Assembly (NCBI GenBank): GCA_964247055.1
Contig: OZ176059.1
Coordinates: forward strand, 3,286,001-3,350,000
Length of the DNA stretch: 64,000 nt
Source of the DNA: Paragordius varius
Taxonomy: Eukaryota; Nematomorpha
Direction: 5' to 3'
Shown: positions 49,136 to 63,067 of the stretch, piece by piece
Layout of the letters: each line of letters starts with the position of its first letter
Numbering within the stretch: the first letter of the stretch is position 1
Translations under genes and position numbers: made by a program
Notes under the pieces: model-generated
The model's input: only the letters and a program-made list of their open reading frames with translations
Told to the model about the DNA's origin: nothing
Databases searched by the model: none

Positions 49136-49830
49136 ATATTTTTAAATCATCCTATATATACCATTTACAATTCAAATTCACCTTTGAACAAAAATTGACC
49201 CTAAAAATAAATTAAATGTTTTTGAACTATAATATAACTCATTATTAATATAAAATATATCTTTATGGCATAATTTATTATTTTTCCAAAATATTATTTT
49301 ATTTTTAAACAAAATTTTATTTTTATGAAATATATGTATAAAAATATAGGGGTAATTTTTATTCTTAAAAAACATGTTATTTATTTTTTAGGGTGAATTT
49401 GAATTGTTTAAGGGTAAATTTGAATAATATTTTAACCATTTTATTTTATAATTTTTTTATATATCCGATTACATTTTAGGGTAGTTTCAAACCCCCTAAA
49501 GCTGCCCTCACAACCAAATTACGGACTTATTAAAGGGGTGGGGATAATTATTTAAAATTTTATTTATCAAAAAAAAATTTTTTGATAATTTTATAACTTA
49601 TTTATCAAAAAATATTGTTTCAAAATTTAATTATTTAAAAATTTTAGTCCTTTTTAAAAATTATTAAAAATTTATTTATTGAAAAAAAATTGTTGGATAA
49701 TTTCATTACTTGGAAAATTTTGTTCCTAATTTATCTTTTGGGGTAAATTCCTACCCTTACCCCAAAAATGGATGAAAAAATGATTAAATATATAAAAAAG
49801 TTAAATTTTTAAAGGTTTTAACTCGAAAAA
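49136..49830. other. Non-coding spacer with a short GC-richer island
   Basis: No gene is seen. About 49484-49550 is unusually GC-rich for the window (ACCCCCTAAAGCTGCCCTCA and AAAGGGGTGGGG). It may be a remnant of a transposon or an old exon; I cannot identify it. The open frame at 49178-49375 on the minus strand is low-complexity. Confidence 0.45.
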
Positions 49831-49919
49831 AATGATAAAATAGAGAGTTTACTTGAAAAAATAGCAGGTAAAACTCGAAAAATTAAAGTTTTTTTGATAA
49901 TTTTTGAGTTTAAATTGCC

Positions 49920-49957
49920 CCCGAGTACGACCTTAAAGAAATTGTCAGGCTTGTAAA
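49920..49957 (+). pseudogene. Partial eIF1 exon 2 end on plus strand, with GTAAGT donor
   Basis: CCCGAGTACGACCTTAAAGA followed by AATTGTCAGGCTTGTAAA|GTAAGT corresponds to PEYDLKEIVRACKK, with small deletions that shift the frame near its end. A second, more decayed copy lies at about 50096-50130 and has lost its donor. Neither could serve as an exon. Confidence 0.85.
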
Positions 49958-50785
49958 GTAAGTTTTTTGAGTAATTACTTGAAAAAAGTTGGTTATTTGG
50001 AAAAAAATGATAAAAATGAGAGTTTACTTGAAAAAATAGCAGGTAAAATTTGAAATATTAAAGTTTTTTTTGATAAATTTTGAGTTTTAATTGCACCTCA
50101 GTATAATTTTAAAGAAATTGTCAGGGCTTGTTTTTGAGTAATTATTTAAAAAAGTTGGTTATTTGGGAAAAAATTAAAATAATTGTTTAAAAATTTAAGA
50201 AACTTATAGTTTTTAAGTAAATACTTGAAAAGCGAGTAAAACTCGAAAATTGTAGTTTTTTTGTTAATTTAAAAATATAAGGTTTTGTATTTATAATCAT
50301 ACATTCATTCATCACCTGATTACTTGATTTTAAGATTTTACTTGTTAAGGAACTATTATTTATATTGTAGTAGCATTTATATTTATTGGCCCTTTAGAAA
50401 TATTTTTAGGAAAAATATGATTATAATTTATTCATTTATAATCACGATTAACTATTCACAATCACCTGTTTATTCATCATCACGTGATTTTGATGATCTG
50501 TCGTTATATTATACAATAATTTGTTTGAAATCACCTGATTTTGATAGACATATACTATTCTCTTTTTATATATATATACACGAATTTATTTTTTTTTTAA
50601 AAGAAAATTTTATTTTTTAAAAAATATTTAAATTAATTTTTAATCTTAAAAAATATATTTTATTTGAGTGTTTCATTCAAGGGTGAATTCGAATAAATCT
50701 TACATAATATTTTTTTAAAAGTTTTTGATTTAATTTTTAGTTTTATACATTCATTCTTTGATTACCTGATTCATTACATGAATTA

Positions 50786-51174
50786 TCTAAGAATTTGCCT
50801 GTGATGGAACTGTGATTGAACACCCCTTTGTTTTTGAATAAAATTTTATAAAAATAATGTTTTTTTAAAACATATTTGTGGTAATCATTTTATTTAGTTT
50901 TTGAATTAAAATTTAAATAAAATATATTTTTAAAGACATATTTGTGATAATCACATAATTTCTTACATTCATTCATTAATCACCTGATTTTTCTAGGAAT
51001 TTTCCTCTAATGGAACTGTGATTGAACACCCCTTAGTTTATAAAAATTATAGAATGTCGCATTTATATTGGTCTAAGAGAAAATAAATATATTCATAATC
51101 ACATAATTTCTTACATTCATTCATTGATCACCTGATTTTTGTTGAATTATCCAGGAATTTGCCTGTAATGGAAC
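50786..51174 (+). pseudogene. Three partial eIF1 exon 3 starts on plus strand
   Basis: Copies at about 50786-50826, 50995-51034 and 51148-51174 begin after CTAAG, TCTAG and TCCAG. They continue through AATTTGCCTGTAATGGAACT with substitutions, the first two reaching GATTGAACACCCC. Each is preceded by an ATCACCTGATT motif. They mirror the two fragments beside exon 3 on the minus strand, though there are three here. Confidence 0.85.
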
Positions 51175-51290
51175 TGTGATAACCCTTTTTAAATAAAATT
51201 TTAAATATATTTTTTAAAAACATATTTGTAGTATTCTTTTGTTTTAGACATTCATTCATTAATCACCTGATTTTTTGTTGAATTATTTGG

Positions 51291-51437
51291 GAATTTGCCT
51301 GTAATGGAACTGTGATTGAACACCCCGAATTCGGGGAAGTCCTTCAACTCCAAGGCGATCAACGAAAGAATGTCAGCGGTTTCTTGGTTAAATCGGGAAT
51401 AGCTAAACAGGAAGCACTTAAAATACACGGATTTTAG
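51291..51437 (+). pseudogene. Second complete eIF1 exon 3, inverted, acceptor changed to GG
   Basis: 147 bases encode the same 48 residues (EFACNGTVIEH to KIHGF) and TAG. Compared with 38363-38509 there are five differences (CGT/CGA, TTT/TTC, CTG/TTG, CAT/CAC, GGG/GGA), and every one is synonymous. The preceding bases are AATTATTTGG where the functional copy has AATTATTTAG, so the normal 3' splice site is lost. No matching exon 1 or 2 lies on this strand. It is therefore classed as a gene fragment, although the silent-only divergence is unusual for a dead copy. It could be refreshed by gene conversion or used after an inversion. Confidence 0.85.
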
Positions 51438-51522
51438 CATACATTCATTAATCACCTGATTACCAACAACTGTTTACATCTCTTTTAAAATTTTCTTTAT
51501 GATTAAATCGGGAATTGCTATA

Positions 51523-52310
51523 TATATATATATATATTAAGGACAGCAAAGGATATTTAATTGACATAAAAAGGACAGCAAATTCTATTAATTAAAGCAG
51601 ACGATATTAAGATTATGCTTAAAAAAGGGCAGACGATTTTTCAAATATATATATATATTTAGGACAGCAAATTGTATTAATTAAAGCAGACGATATTAAG
51701 ATTATACTTAAAAAGGGCAGACGATTTTTCAAATATATATATATTAAGGACAGCAAAAGATATTAATTTAATTGACATAAAAAGGGCGCAGCAAATTGTA
51801 TTAATTAAAGCAGACGATATTAAGATTATGCTTAAAAAAGAGCAGACGATTTTTCAAATATATATTATATATTAAGGACAGCAAAGGATATTTAATTGAC
51901 ATAAAAAGGACAGCAAATTCTATTAATTAAAGCAGACGATATTAAGATTATGCTTAAAAAAGGGCAGACGATTTTTCAAATATATATATATATTTAGGAC
52001 AGCAAATTGTATTAATTAAAGCAGACGATATTAAGATTATACTTAAAAAGGGCAGACGATTTTTCAAATATATATATATTAAGGACAGCAAAAGATATTA
52101 ATTTAATTGACATAAAAAGGGCGCAGCAAATTGTATTAATTAAAGCAGACGATATTAAGATTATGCTTAAAAAAGAGCAGACGATTTTTCAAATATATAT
52201 TATATATTAAGGACAGCAAAGGATATTTAATTGACATAAAAAGGGCAGCAAATTGTATTAATTAAAGCAGACGATATTAAGATTATGCTTAATAAGGGCA
52301 GACGATTCTT

Positions 52311-52347
<37 letters not shown>

Positions 52348-52906
52348 TAAGGACAGCAAAGGATATTTAATTGACATAAAAAGGACAGCAAATTCTATTA
52401 ATTAAAGCAGACGATATTAAGATTATGCTTAAAAAAGGGCAGACGATTTTTCAAATATATATATATATTTAGGACAGCAAAGGATATTTAATTGACATAA
52501 AAAGGACAGCAAATTCTATTAATTAAAGCAGACGATATTAAGATTATGCTTAAAAAAGGGCAGACGATTTTTCAAATATATATATATATTTAGGACAGCA
52601 AATTGTATTAATTAAAGCAGACGATATTAAGATTATACTTAAAAAGGGCAGACGATTTTTCAAATATATATATATTAAGGACAGCAAAAGATATTAATTT
52701 AATTGACATAAAAAGGGCGCAGCAAATTGTATTAATTAAAGCAGACGATATTAAGATTATGCTTAAAAAAGAGCAGACGATTTTTCAAATATATATTATA
52801 TATTAAGGACAGCAAAGGATATTTAATTGACATAAAAAGGGCAGCAAATTGTATTAATTAAAGCAGACGATATTAAGATTATGCTTAATAAGGGCAGACG
52901 ATTCTT

Positions 52907-52941
<35 letters not shown>

Positions 52942-53290
52942 TAAGGACAGCAAAGGATATTTAATTGACATAAAAAGGACAGCAAATTCTATTAATTAAA
53001 GCAGACGATATTAAGATTATACTTAAAAAGGGCAGACGATTTTTCAAATATATATATATTAAGGACAGCAAAAGATATTAATTTAATTGACATAAAAAGG
53101 GCGCAGCAAATTGTATTAATTAAAGCAGACGATATTAAGATTATGCTTAAAAAAGAGCAGACGATTTTTCAAATATATATTATATATTAAGGACAGCAAA
53201 GGATATTTAATTGACATAAAAAGGGCAGCAAATTGTATTAATTAAAGCAGACGATATTAAGATTATGCTTAATAAGGGCAGACGATTCTT

Positions 53291-53325
<35 letters not shown>

Positions 53326-53763
53326 TAAGGACAGCAAAGGATATTTAATTGACATAAAAAGGACAGCAAATTCTATTAATTAAAGCAGACGATATTAAGA
53401 TTATGCTTAAAAAAGGGCAGACGATTTTTCAAATATATATATATATTTAGGACAGCAAATTGTATTAATTAAAGCAGACGATATTAAGATTATACTTAAA
53501 AAGGGCAGACGATTTTTCAAATATATATATATTAAGGACAGCAAAAGATATTAATTTAATTGACATAAAAAGGGCGCAGCAAATTGTATTAATTAAAGCA
53601 GACGATATTAAGATTATGCTTAAAAAAGAGCAGACGATTTTTCAAATATATATTATATATTAAGGACAGCAAAGGATATTTAATTGACATAAAAAGGGCA
53701 GCAAATTGTATTAATTAAAGCAGACGATATTAAGATTATGCTTAATAAGGGCAGACGATTCTT

Positions 53764-53798
<35 letters not shown>

Positions 53799-53950
53799 TA
53801 AGGACAGCAAAGGATATTTAATTGACATAAAAAGGACAGCAAATTCTATTAATTAAAGCAGACGATATTAAGATAATGCTTAAAAAAGGGCAGATTTTCA
53901 AATATATATATATATATATATATATTAAGGACAGCAAAGGATATTAATTT
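51523..53950 (+). repeat. Tandem array built on GCAGACGAT, about 20 units with higher-order structure
   Basis: The basic unit (about 88-140 bp) contains GGACAGCAAAGGATATTTAA or a variant, TTGACATAAAAAGG, TTAATTAAAGCAGACGATAT, TAAGATTATGCTTAAAAA, then GGGCAGACGATTTTTCAAAT and a TA run of variable length. The motif GCAGACGAT thus occurs twice per unit. Three or four unit types follow in a repeating order. The type ending in a long TA run and TGTATATTAAGG recurs near 52341, 52940, 53322 and 53793. It begins directly at the broken end of the inverted eIF1 duplicate. Confidence 0.95.
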
Positions 53951-54175
53951 TGAGTAACAATTTGCTTAAAAAATGTTACTTTTGACTTAAAAGATTAGTT
54001 TTTATTTCCAAAACTTGTCTTTTTTTTTTGAAAAATATGTTGATTTTGTTTTATAAAAACTTGCTTTTAATATATAAATTAGCCTTTGTCATTGTGTTTG
54101 ATATAAAATTTGTTTTTCTTGAAAAAATATGTTATATATATTTAAATGTTTCTCTCTTCTCTTCTCTTAAAATGT
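53951..54175. other. Spacer between arrays
   Basis: AT-rich. Phrases such as GAAAAATATGTTGATTTTG resemble those just after the (TTA)n array (about 59945), suggesting the array expanded inside one older repeat family. No gene is seen. Confidence 0.5.
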
Positions 54176-54328
54176 TATTATTATTATTATTATTACACTT
54201 TTAATGTTTTGTGTTTTGTTTTGTGAAGAGAGAGAAGAGAAAAGAGAGAATTAGAAATTATTGATTTTGTTGTTTCAAAGAAAGAAAGAAAAAAGAAGAA
54301 ATGTTGTTTTTGTTTTTCTCTCTTAAAA

Positions 54329-55579
<1,251 letters not shown>

Positions 55580-55715
55580 ACTTTTAATGTTTTGTTTTGT
55601 TTTGTGAAGAGAAGAGAAGAGAAAAGAGAGAATTAGAAATTATTGATTTTGTTGTTTCAAAGAAAGAAAGAAAGAAAAGAAGAAATGTTGTTTTTGTTGT
55701 TTTTCTCTCTTAAAA

Positions 55716-55901
<186 letters not shown>

Positions 55902-56037
55902 ACTTTTAATGTTTTGTTTTGTTTTGTGAAGAGAAGAGAAGAGAAAAGAGAGAATTAGAAATTATTGATTTTGTTGTTTCAAAGAAAGAAAGAAAGAAAA
56001 GAAGAAATGTTGTTTTTGTTGTTTTTCTCTCTTAAAA

Positions 56038-56101
<64 letters not shown>

Positions 56102-56120
56102 ATTAATTATTATTATTATT

Positions 56121-58059
<1,939 letters not shown>

Positions 58060-58195
58060 ACTTTTAATGTTTTGTTTTGTTTTGTGAAGAGAAGAGAAGA
58101 GAAAAGAGAGAATTAGAAATTATTGATTTTGTTGTTTCAAAGAAAGAAAGAAAGAAAAGAAGAAATGTTGTTTTTGTTGTTTTTCTCTCTTAAAA

Positions 58196-58288
<93 letters not shown>

Positions 58289-58453
58289 ACTTTTAATGTT
58301 TTGTTTTGTTTTGTGAAGAGAAGAGAAGAGAAAAGAGAGAATTAGAAATTATTGATTTTGTTGTTTCAAAGAAAGAAAGAAAGAAAAGAAGAAATGTTGT
58401 TTTTGTTGTTTTTCTCTCTTAAAATGTTATTATTATTATTATTATTATTATTA

Positions 58454-58841
<388 letters not shown>

Positions 58842-59895
58842 ACTTTTAATGTTTTGTTTTGTTTTGTGAAGAGAAGAGAAGAGAAAAGAGAGAATTAGAA
58901 ATTATTGATTTTGTTGTTTCAAAGAAAGAAAGAAAGAAAAGAAGAAATGTTGTTTTTGTTGTTTTTCTCTCTTAAAATGTTATTATTATTATTATTATTA
59001 CACTTTTAATGTTTTGTTTTGTTTTGTGAAGAGAGAGAAGAGAAAAGAGAGAATTAGAAATTATTGATTTTGTTGTTTCAAAGAAAGAAAGAAAAGAAGA
59101 AATGTTGTTGTTTTGTTGTTTTTCTCTCTTAAAATGTTATTATTATTATTATTATTACACTTTTAATGTTTTGTTTTGTTTTGTGAAGAGAGAGAAGAGA
59201 AAAGAGAGAATTAGAAATTATTGATTTTGTTGTTTCAAAGAAAGAAAGAAAGAAAAGAAGAAATGTTGTTTTTGTTTTTCTCTCTTAAAATGTTATTATT
59301 ATTATTATTATTACACTTTTAATGTTTTGTTTTGTTTTGTGAAGAGAGAGAAGAGAAAAGAGAGAATTAGAAATTATTGATTTTGTTGTTTCAAAGAAAG
59401 AAAGAAAAGAAGAAATGTTGTTGTTTTGTTGTTTTTCTCTCTTAAAATGTTATTATTATTATTATTACACTTTTAATGTTTTGTTTTGTTTTGTGAAGAG
59501 AGAAGAGAAAAGAGAGAATTAGAAATTATTGATTTTGTTGTTTCAAAGAAAGAAAGAAAGAAAAGAAGAAATGTTGTTTTTGTTTTTCTCTCTTAAAATG
59601 TTATTATTATTATTATTATTACACTTTTAATGTTTTGTTTTGTTTTGTGAAGAGAGAGAAGAGAAAAGAGAGAATTAGAAATTATTGATTTTGTTGTTTC
59701 AAAGAAAGAAAGAAAAGAAGAAATGTTGTTGTTTTGTTGTTTTTCTCTCTTAAAATGTTATTATTATTATTATTACACTTTTAATGTTTTGTTTTGTTTT
59801 GTGAAGAGAGAAGAGAAGAGAAAAGAGAGAATTAGAAATTATTGATTTTGTTGTTTCAAAGAAAGAAAGAAAGAAAGAAAAGAAGAAATGTTGTT

Positions 59896-60140
59896 GTTTA
59901 TTTGAAAAAAAAATATTTGATTTTGCTAAAAAAATGTCAAATTGCTTTGAAAAATGTTGATTTTTTGTATAAAAATTTGATTTTGCTAAAAATTTTAAAT
60001 TTACTTTAAAAATTGTTGCGTTTGTTTGAAAAATGTTAAAAAATGTTACATTAATATTTAGATTTAAAAAAATATTTTATTTTGCTAAAGAAATGTTTAA
60101 TTTTACTTAAAATGCTTAAGACAGACAAAAATGGTATTTA
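59896..60140. other. Spacer with degenerate short repeats
   Basis: ATTTGATTTTGCTAAAAA recurs near 59918, 59974 and 60072 with GAAAAATGTT phrases; it is related to the spacer before the (TTA)n array. No gene is seen. Confidence 0.5.
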
Positions 60141-60690
60141 ACTTTTTATTTCCAATAATATATAAAATAAAATAAAATAAAAAGAGTTAATAAAAAGGAA
60201 GAATGTTTATAATTTTTAACAATAAAGTGTTTTAATCAAATATTATTTATTTTTTTTAAATAAATTTAACTATTTTTAATAAAAAAATTTTTTTTTATTT
60301 TTTTTAAATAAAAATTGATTAAAAAAATTTATAAAATAAAAGGCAGTTAATAAGAAATGAAGCATGATTTTTAATAATAAAGTATTTTTAAAACTGAAAT
60401 TATTTTTTAAATAAATTTAACAATTTTTATTTTATTTAAAAAAATTTTTTTATTTATTTTTAAATGGTATTTCCAATAATATTATAAAATAAAAAGAGTT
60501 ATTAAAGGTAGAAAGTTTATAATTTTTAATACTAAAATATTTTTTAAAAAAAGTTTTAACAATTTTTATTTTATTTAAAATTTATTTTTATTTATTTTTA
60601 AATAAAAATAGATTAAAAAAATTTATAAAATAAAAGGCAGTTATAAGCATAATTTATAATAATAATTGATTGAAAAATTTTTTTAAAACC
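60141..60690 (+). repeat. Tandem repeat of about 320 bp made of two half-units
   Basis: TTTCCAATAATAT plus AAAATAAAAAGAGTTA occurs near 60149 and 60469. The alternate half-unit ATAAAATAAAAGGCAGTTA occurs near 60331 and 60627. A shared stretch with TTTTAATAATAAAGT and long AT tracts lies in each half. No gene is seen. Confidence 0.7.
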
Positions 60691-61930
60691 GAAATTATAC
60701 GGACAAAACGTAAAAATATAAGAAATAAATTTTTTTTTCTAAAAACAATTATATATTTTTTTTTAATAATAAAATATATATTAGATTATGTTATTTATAT
60801 AATCTCAATTTTATTGTTGTAAATAATAATCAGTTATATTTAAATAATCGTGATTTGAAAAGTATAATTTTCTTTTATAAAAAAAATATTTATCTTTATA
60901 TTTAAATGTCCGTATGATTTGATTTACTGTAAATTAAATTTAATTATATTTTAATTATATATAAATATATATTTTTTTTTTATAAAAATTTTTTTTATAA
61001 TATTATTATTTTATAAAATATTTTTTTTAAATTATATAATATATATTTTTATTTTAAAATTATATAAATATATATTTTTATTTTATTAAAATATGTAAAT
61101 TTATTTATTTTATAAAAATTTTTTTTTATAAATAATTTGGTTTTATTAAATAATTATATTTTATATATAATTATGTACAAATTAATAATTATTTTTTTAA
61201 AAAATATATAATTTAATATTTAAAATTATATATTTTTTTTATTATTCAAAAAAAATGTTTTAAAATTTTATATTTTATAAAATTATATAAATATAATTTA
61301 ATATTTTATAAAATTTTATTAATAATTTTGTATTATAAATAATTATATTATATATATAAATATGTACAAATTAATAATGATTCTATTTTTTAAAAATATA
61401 AAATTTTATATTTAAAATTATATATTATTTATTTTTATTTTGAAAAATTTTTTTTTATAAAATATTATTTTTTATTTAAAATTTTTTTTATAAATATATT
61501 TATTTTATTAAATAATTATATATTATATATAAATATGTACAAAATAATAATTATTATTGATTTTAAAAAAATATGTTTTAAAATTTTTATATAAAAATTA
61601 TATAAATATATATTTTTATATAAAAATAAAAATTTTTTTATAAATAATTTTATTTTAAATAATTATATTTTATATATAAATATGTACTAATTAATAATGA
61701 TTCTATTTTAATAAAAAATAATTTTATATTTAAAATTAAATATATTATTATATTTTTTAAATAAATATAACTATTTAAATTATTTTTTAAAAAATAATAA
61801 TAAATTTTATATTTTAAATAATTTTAATTAAAACAAAGTGTTTTAATTGAATATTAAATTTTTTAATCAATCAAATTATTTTTATTTAAAAATTTTTTTT
61901 TCAATATTTAACTATTTTTAAAAAATTAAT
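60691..61930 (+). repeat. AT-rich region with tandem unit of about 170 bp
   Basis: TATATAAATATGTACAAATT or a variant (TATGTACTAATT) occurs near 61165, 61363, 61529 and 61676, each followed by AATAATNATTNTATTTT. The first 300 bases (with ATACGGACAAAACGTAAAA and the reverse phrase GTCCGTATGATTTG near 60908) show no clear unit. No gene is seen. Confidence 0.6.
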
Positions 61931-61979
61931 TTTCATAAATCCCACACATTCACAAATCCGTCATCTGTTAGCTTTTCAT

Positions 61980-62558
61980 ATGGAAATTTTATTTTTCACC
62001 TCAGTTTCACTTTTCTGGCAAATTTATTTTTTAGCAACTTTTTATATTTATGTTTCAGCAAATTATCAAGCAAAAGAACAACAGAATTTCAATTCAAATG
62101 AAGTTTTTGAATCCAAAGATGGTGGTTTTATAACTCCGAAACAACAAAATTTACATCAAAATGTTCAAGAACAGAATTTAAATTCAAATGTAGTTTTTGA
62201 ATCCAAAGATGGTGGTTTTATAACTCATAATCAACAAGAAAATTTAAATCAAAATGTTCATCAAGAACAGAATTTAAATTCAAATGAAGTTTTTTCTAAA
62301 GATGGTGGTTTTATAACTCATAATCAACATCAAAATTTTCATCAACAAGAAAAAAATTTAAATTCAAATGTAGTTTTTGATTCTAAAGATGGTGGATTTA
62401 TAACTCCGCAAAAACAAAATTTAAATCAAAATGTTGATTTAAAAGAAAAAAATTCAAATTCACCACAAAACGTTCAAAGTAATTATATTATTATAGTTAT
62501 ATATAAATTAGTTTTAAATTTTATAAGTTTTGAAAAATATAAAATTATATTAGTTTAA
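61980..62558 (+). CDS. Secreted protein with four glutamine/asparagine-rich repeats, probably incomplete at the 3' end
   Basis: I do not recognise a family. Residues 1-27 (MEILFFTSVSLFWQIYFLAT then FYIYVSA) look like a signal peptide with cleavage after VSA. Four repeats of about 30 residues follow, each with NSNxVFxSKDGGFIT (near residues 38, 69, 100 and 130) and linkers rich in Q, N and H. Repeats differ by in-frame gains and losses (one lacks the E of FESKDGG). This argues that the reading frame is under selection. From residue 167 the frame turns into hydrophobic AT-coded sequence (NYIIIVIYKLVLNF). Here CAAAGTAATTA offers a 5' splice site (GT at 62479), so the real exon probably ends there and later exons may lie to the right. 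An alternative 3' splice site TTTATGTTTCAG ends near 62059, so the start could also be in an earlier exon. The leader before the ATG (CCCACACATTCACAAATCCG) is less AT-biased. Role unknown; secreted repeat proteins of this kind include effectors and structural proteins. Confidence 0.6.
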   Translation: MEILFFTSVSLFWQIYFLATFYIYVSANYQAKEQQNFNSNEVFESKDGGFITPKQQNLHQNVQEQNLNSNVVFESKDGGFITHNQQENLNQNVHQEQNLNSNEVFSKDGGFITHNQHQNFHQQEKNLNSNVVFDSKDGGFITPQKQNLNQNVDLKEKNSNSPQNVQSNYIIIVIYKLVLNFISFEKYKIILV

Positions 62559-63060
62559 TTTTGTAGTTTTTATAAAAACATCAGTTTTAAGTTTTATATT
62601 TTTTTTAATAATTTAATTTATGTTTTGAATTAATATATTAATATTAATTTTTTAAGTTTTGATTTAAATTTTTTGATTTAAATTTTTTTATTTTTTTAGG
62701 TTTTTTATTTAAAAATATCTGATAAATTTATTTTATGTTTTTAAATTTTTAAGCTTTTATTTTATTTTTTTAAGTTATAAATTTTTTATTTTAATATTTA
62801 GTTTTAAAAATTTAGTTTTTTATTTTAAATATTTTTGTTTTTTTAAAATATTTAATTATAATACATTTTAATTATTTTTTTATTTTATTAATATTATTTT
62901 TTAGATTATTTTAATTTATTTTTTTAATATTTATTAAATTATAACTTTATTATAAAATTATAGAAAAATTTTTTATTTTTTTTATTTGTTTTTTTTTTTA
63001 TAAATTTTAATTTATTTTATTTGAGAATTTTTTATTTTAAATGTTTTTTTGAAATCATTT
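62559..63060. other. AT-rich non-coding stretch
   Basis: No gene or clear repeat is seen. It may be the intron of the preceding gene. TTTTTTTAGG near 62691 is a possible 3' splice site but no coding sequence follows. Confidence 0.5.
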
Positions 63061-63067
63061 TTTAATA

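Larger units (their letters stand above)
49830..51520 (+). repeat. Inverted duplicate of eIF1 intron 2, exon 3 and 3' flank
   Basis: The plus strand here matches the minus strand of 37.8-42.4 kb in order. First come intron units with GGTAAAACTCGAAAAATTAA and the exon 2 end with its donor (49920, 50096). Next come ATCACCTGATT-bearing units with exon 3 starts, then a complete exon 3, then the same 3' flank (CATTCATTAATCACCTGATT and ACCAACA). It stops at a partial exon 3 end near 51500, where the next array begins. Exons 1 and the 5' half of exon 2 are absent. It is a shortened arm of a large inverted repeat centred near 44.9 kb. Confidence 0.85.

Noticed and set aside
50324-50620. 98-residue frame
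   Set aside because: It lies in ATCACCTGATT-bearing repeats of the inverted eIF1 duplicate and has no recognisable protein features.
49919-51437. A second functional eIF1 gene on the plus strand
   Set aside because: Exon 1 and the 5' half of exon 2 are missing, the exon 2 piece is frame-shifted, and the exon 3 acceptor is GG. Only an inverted partial duplicate is supported.
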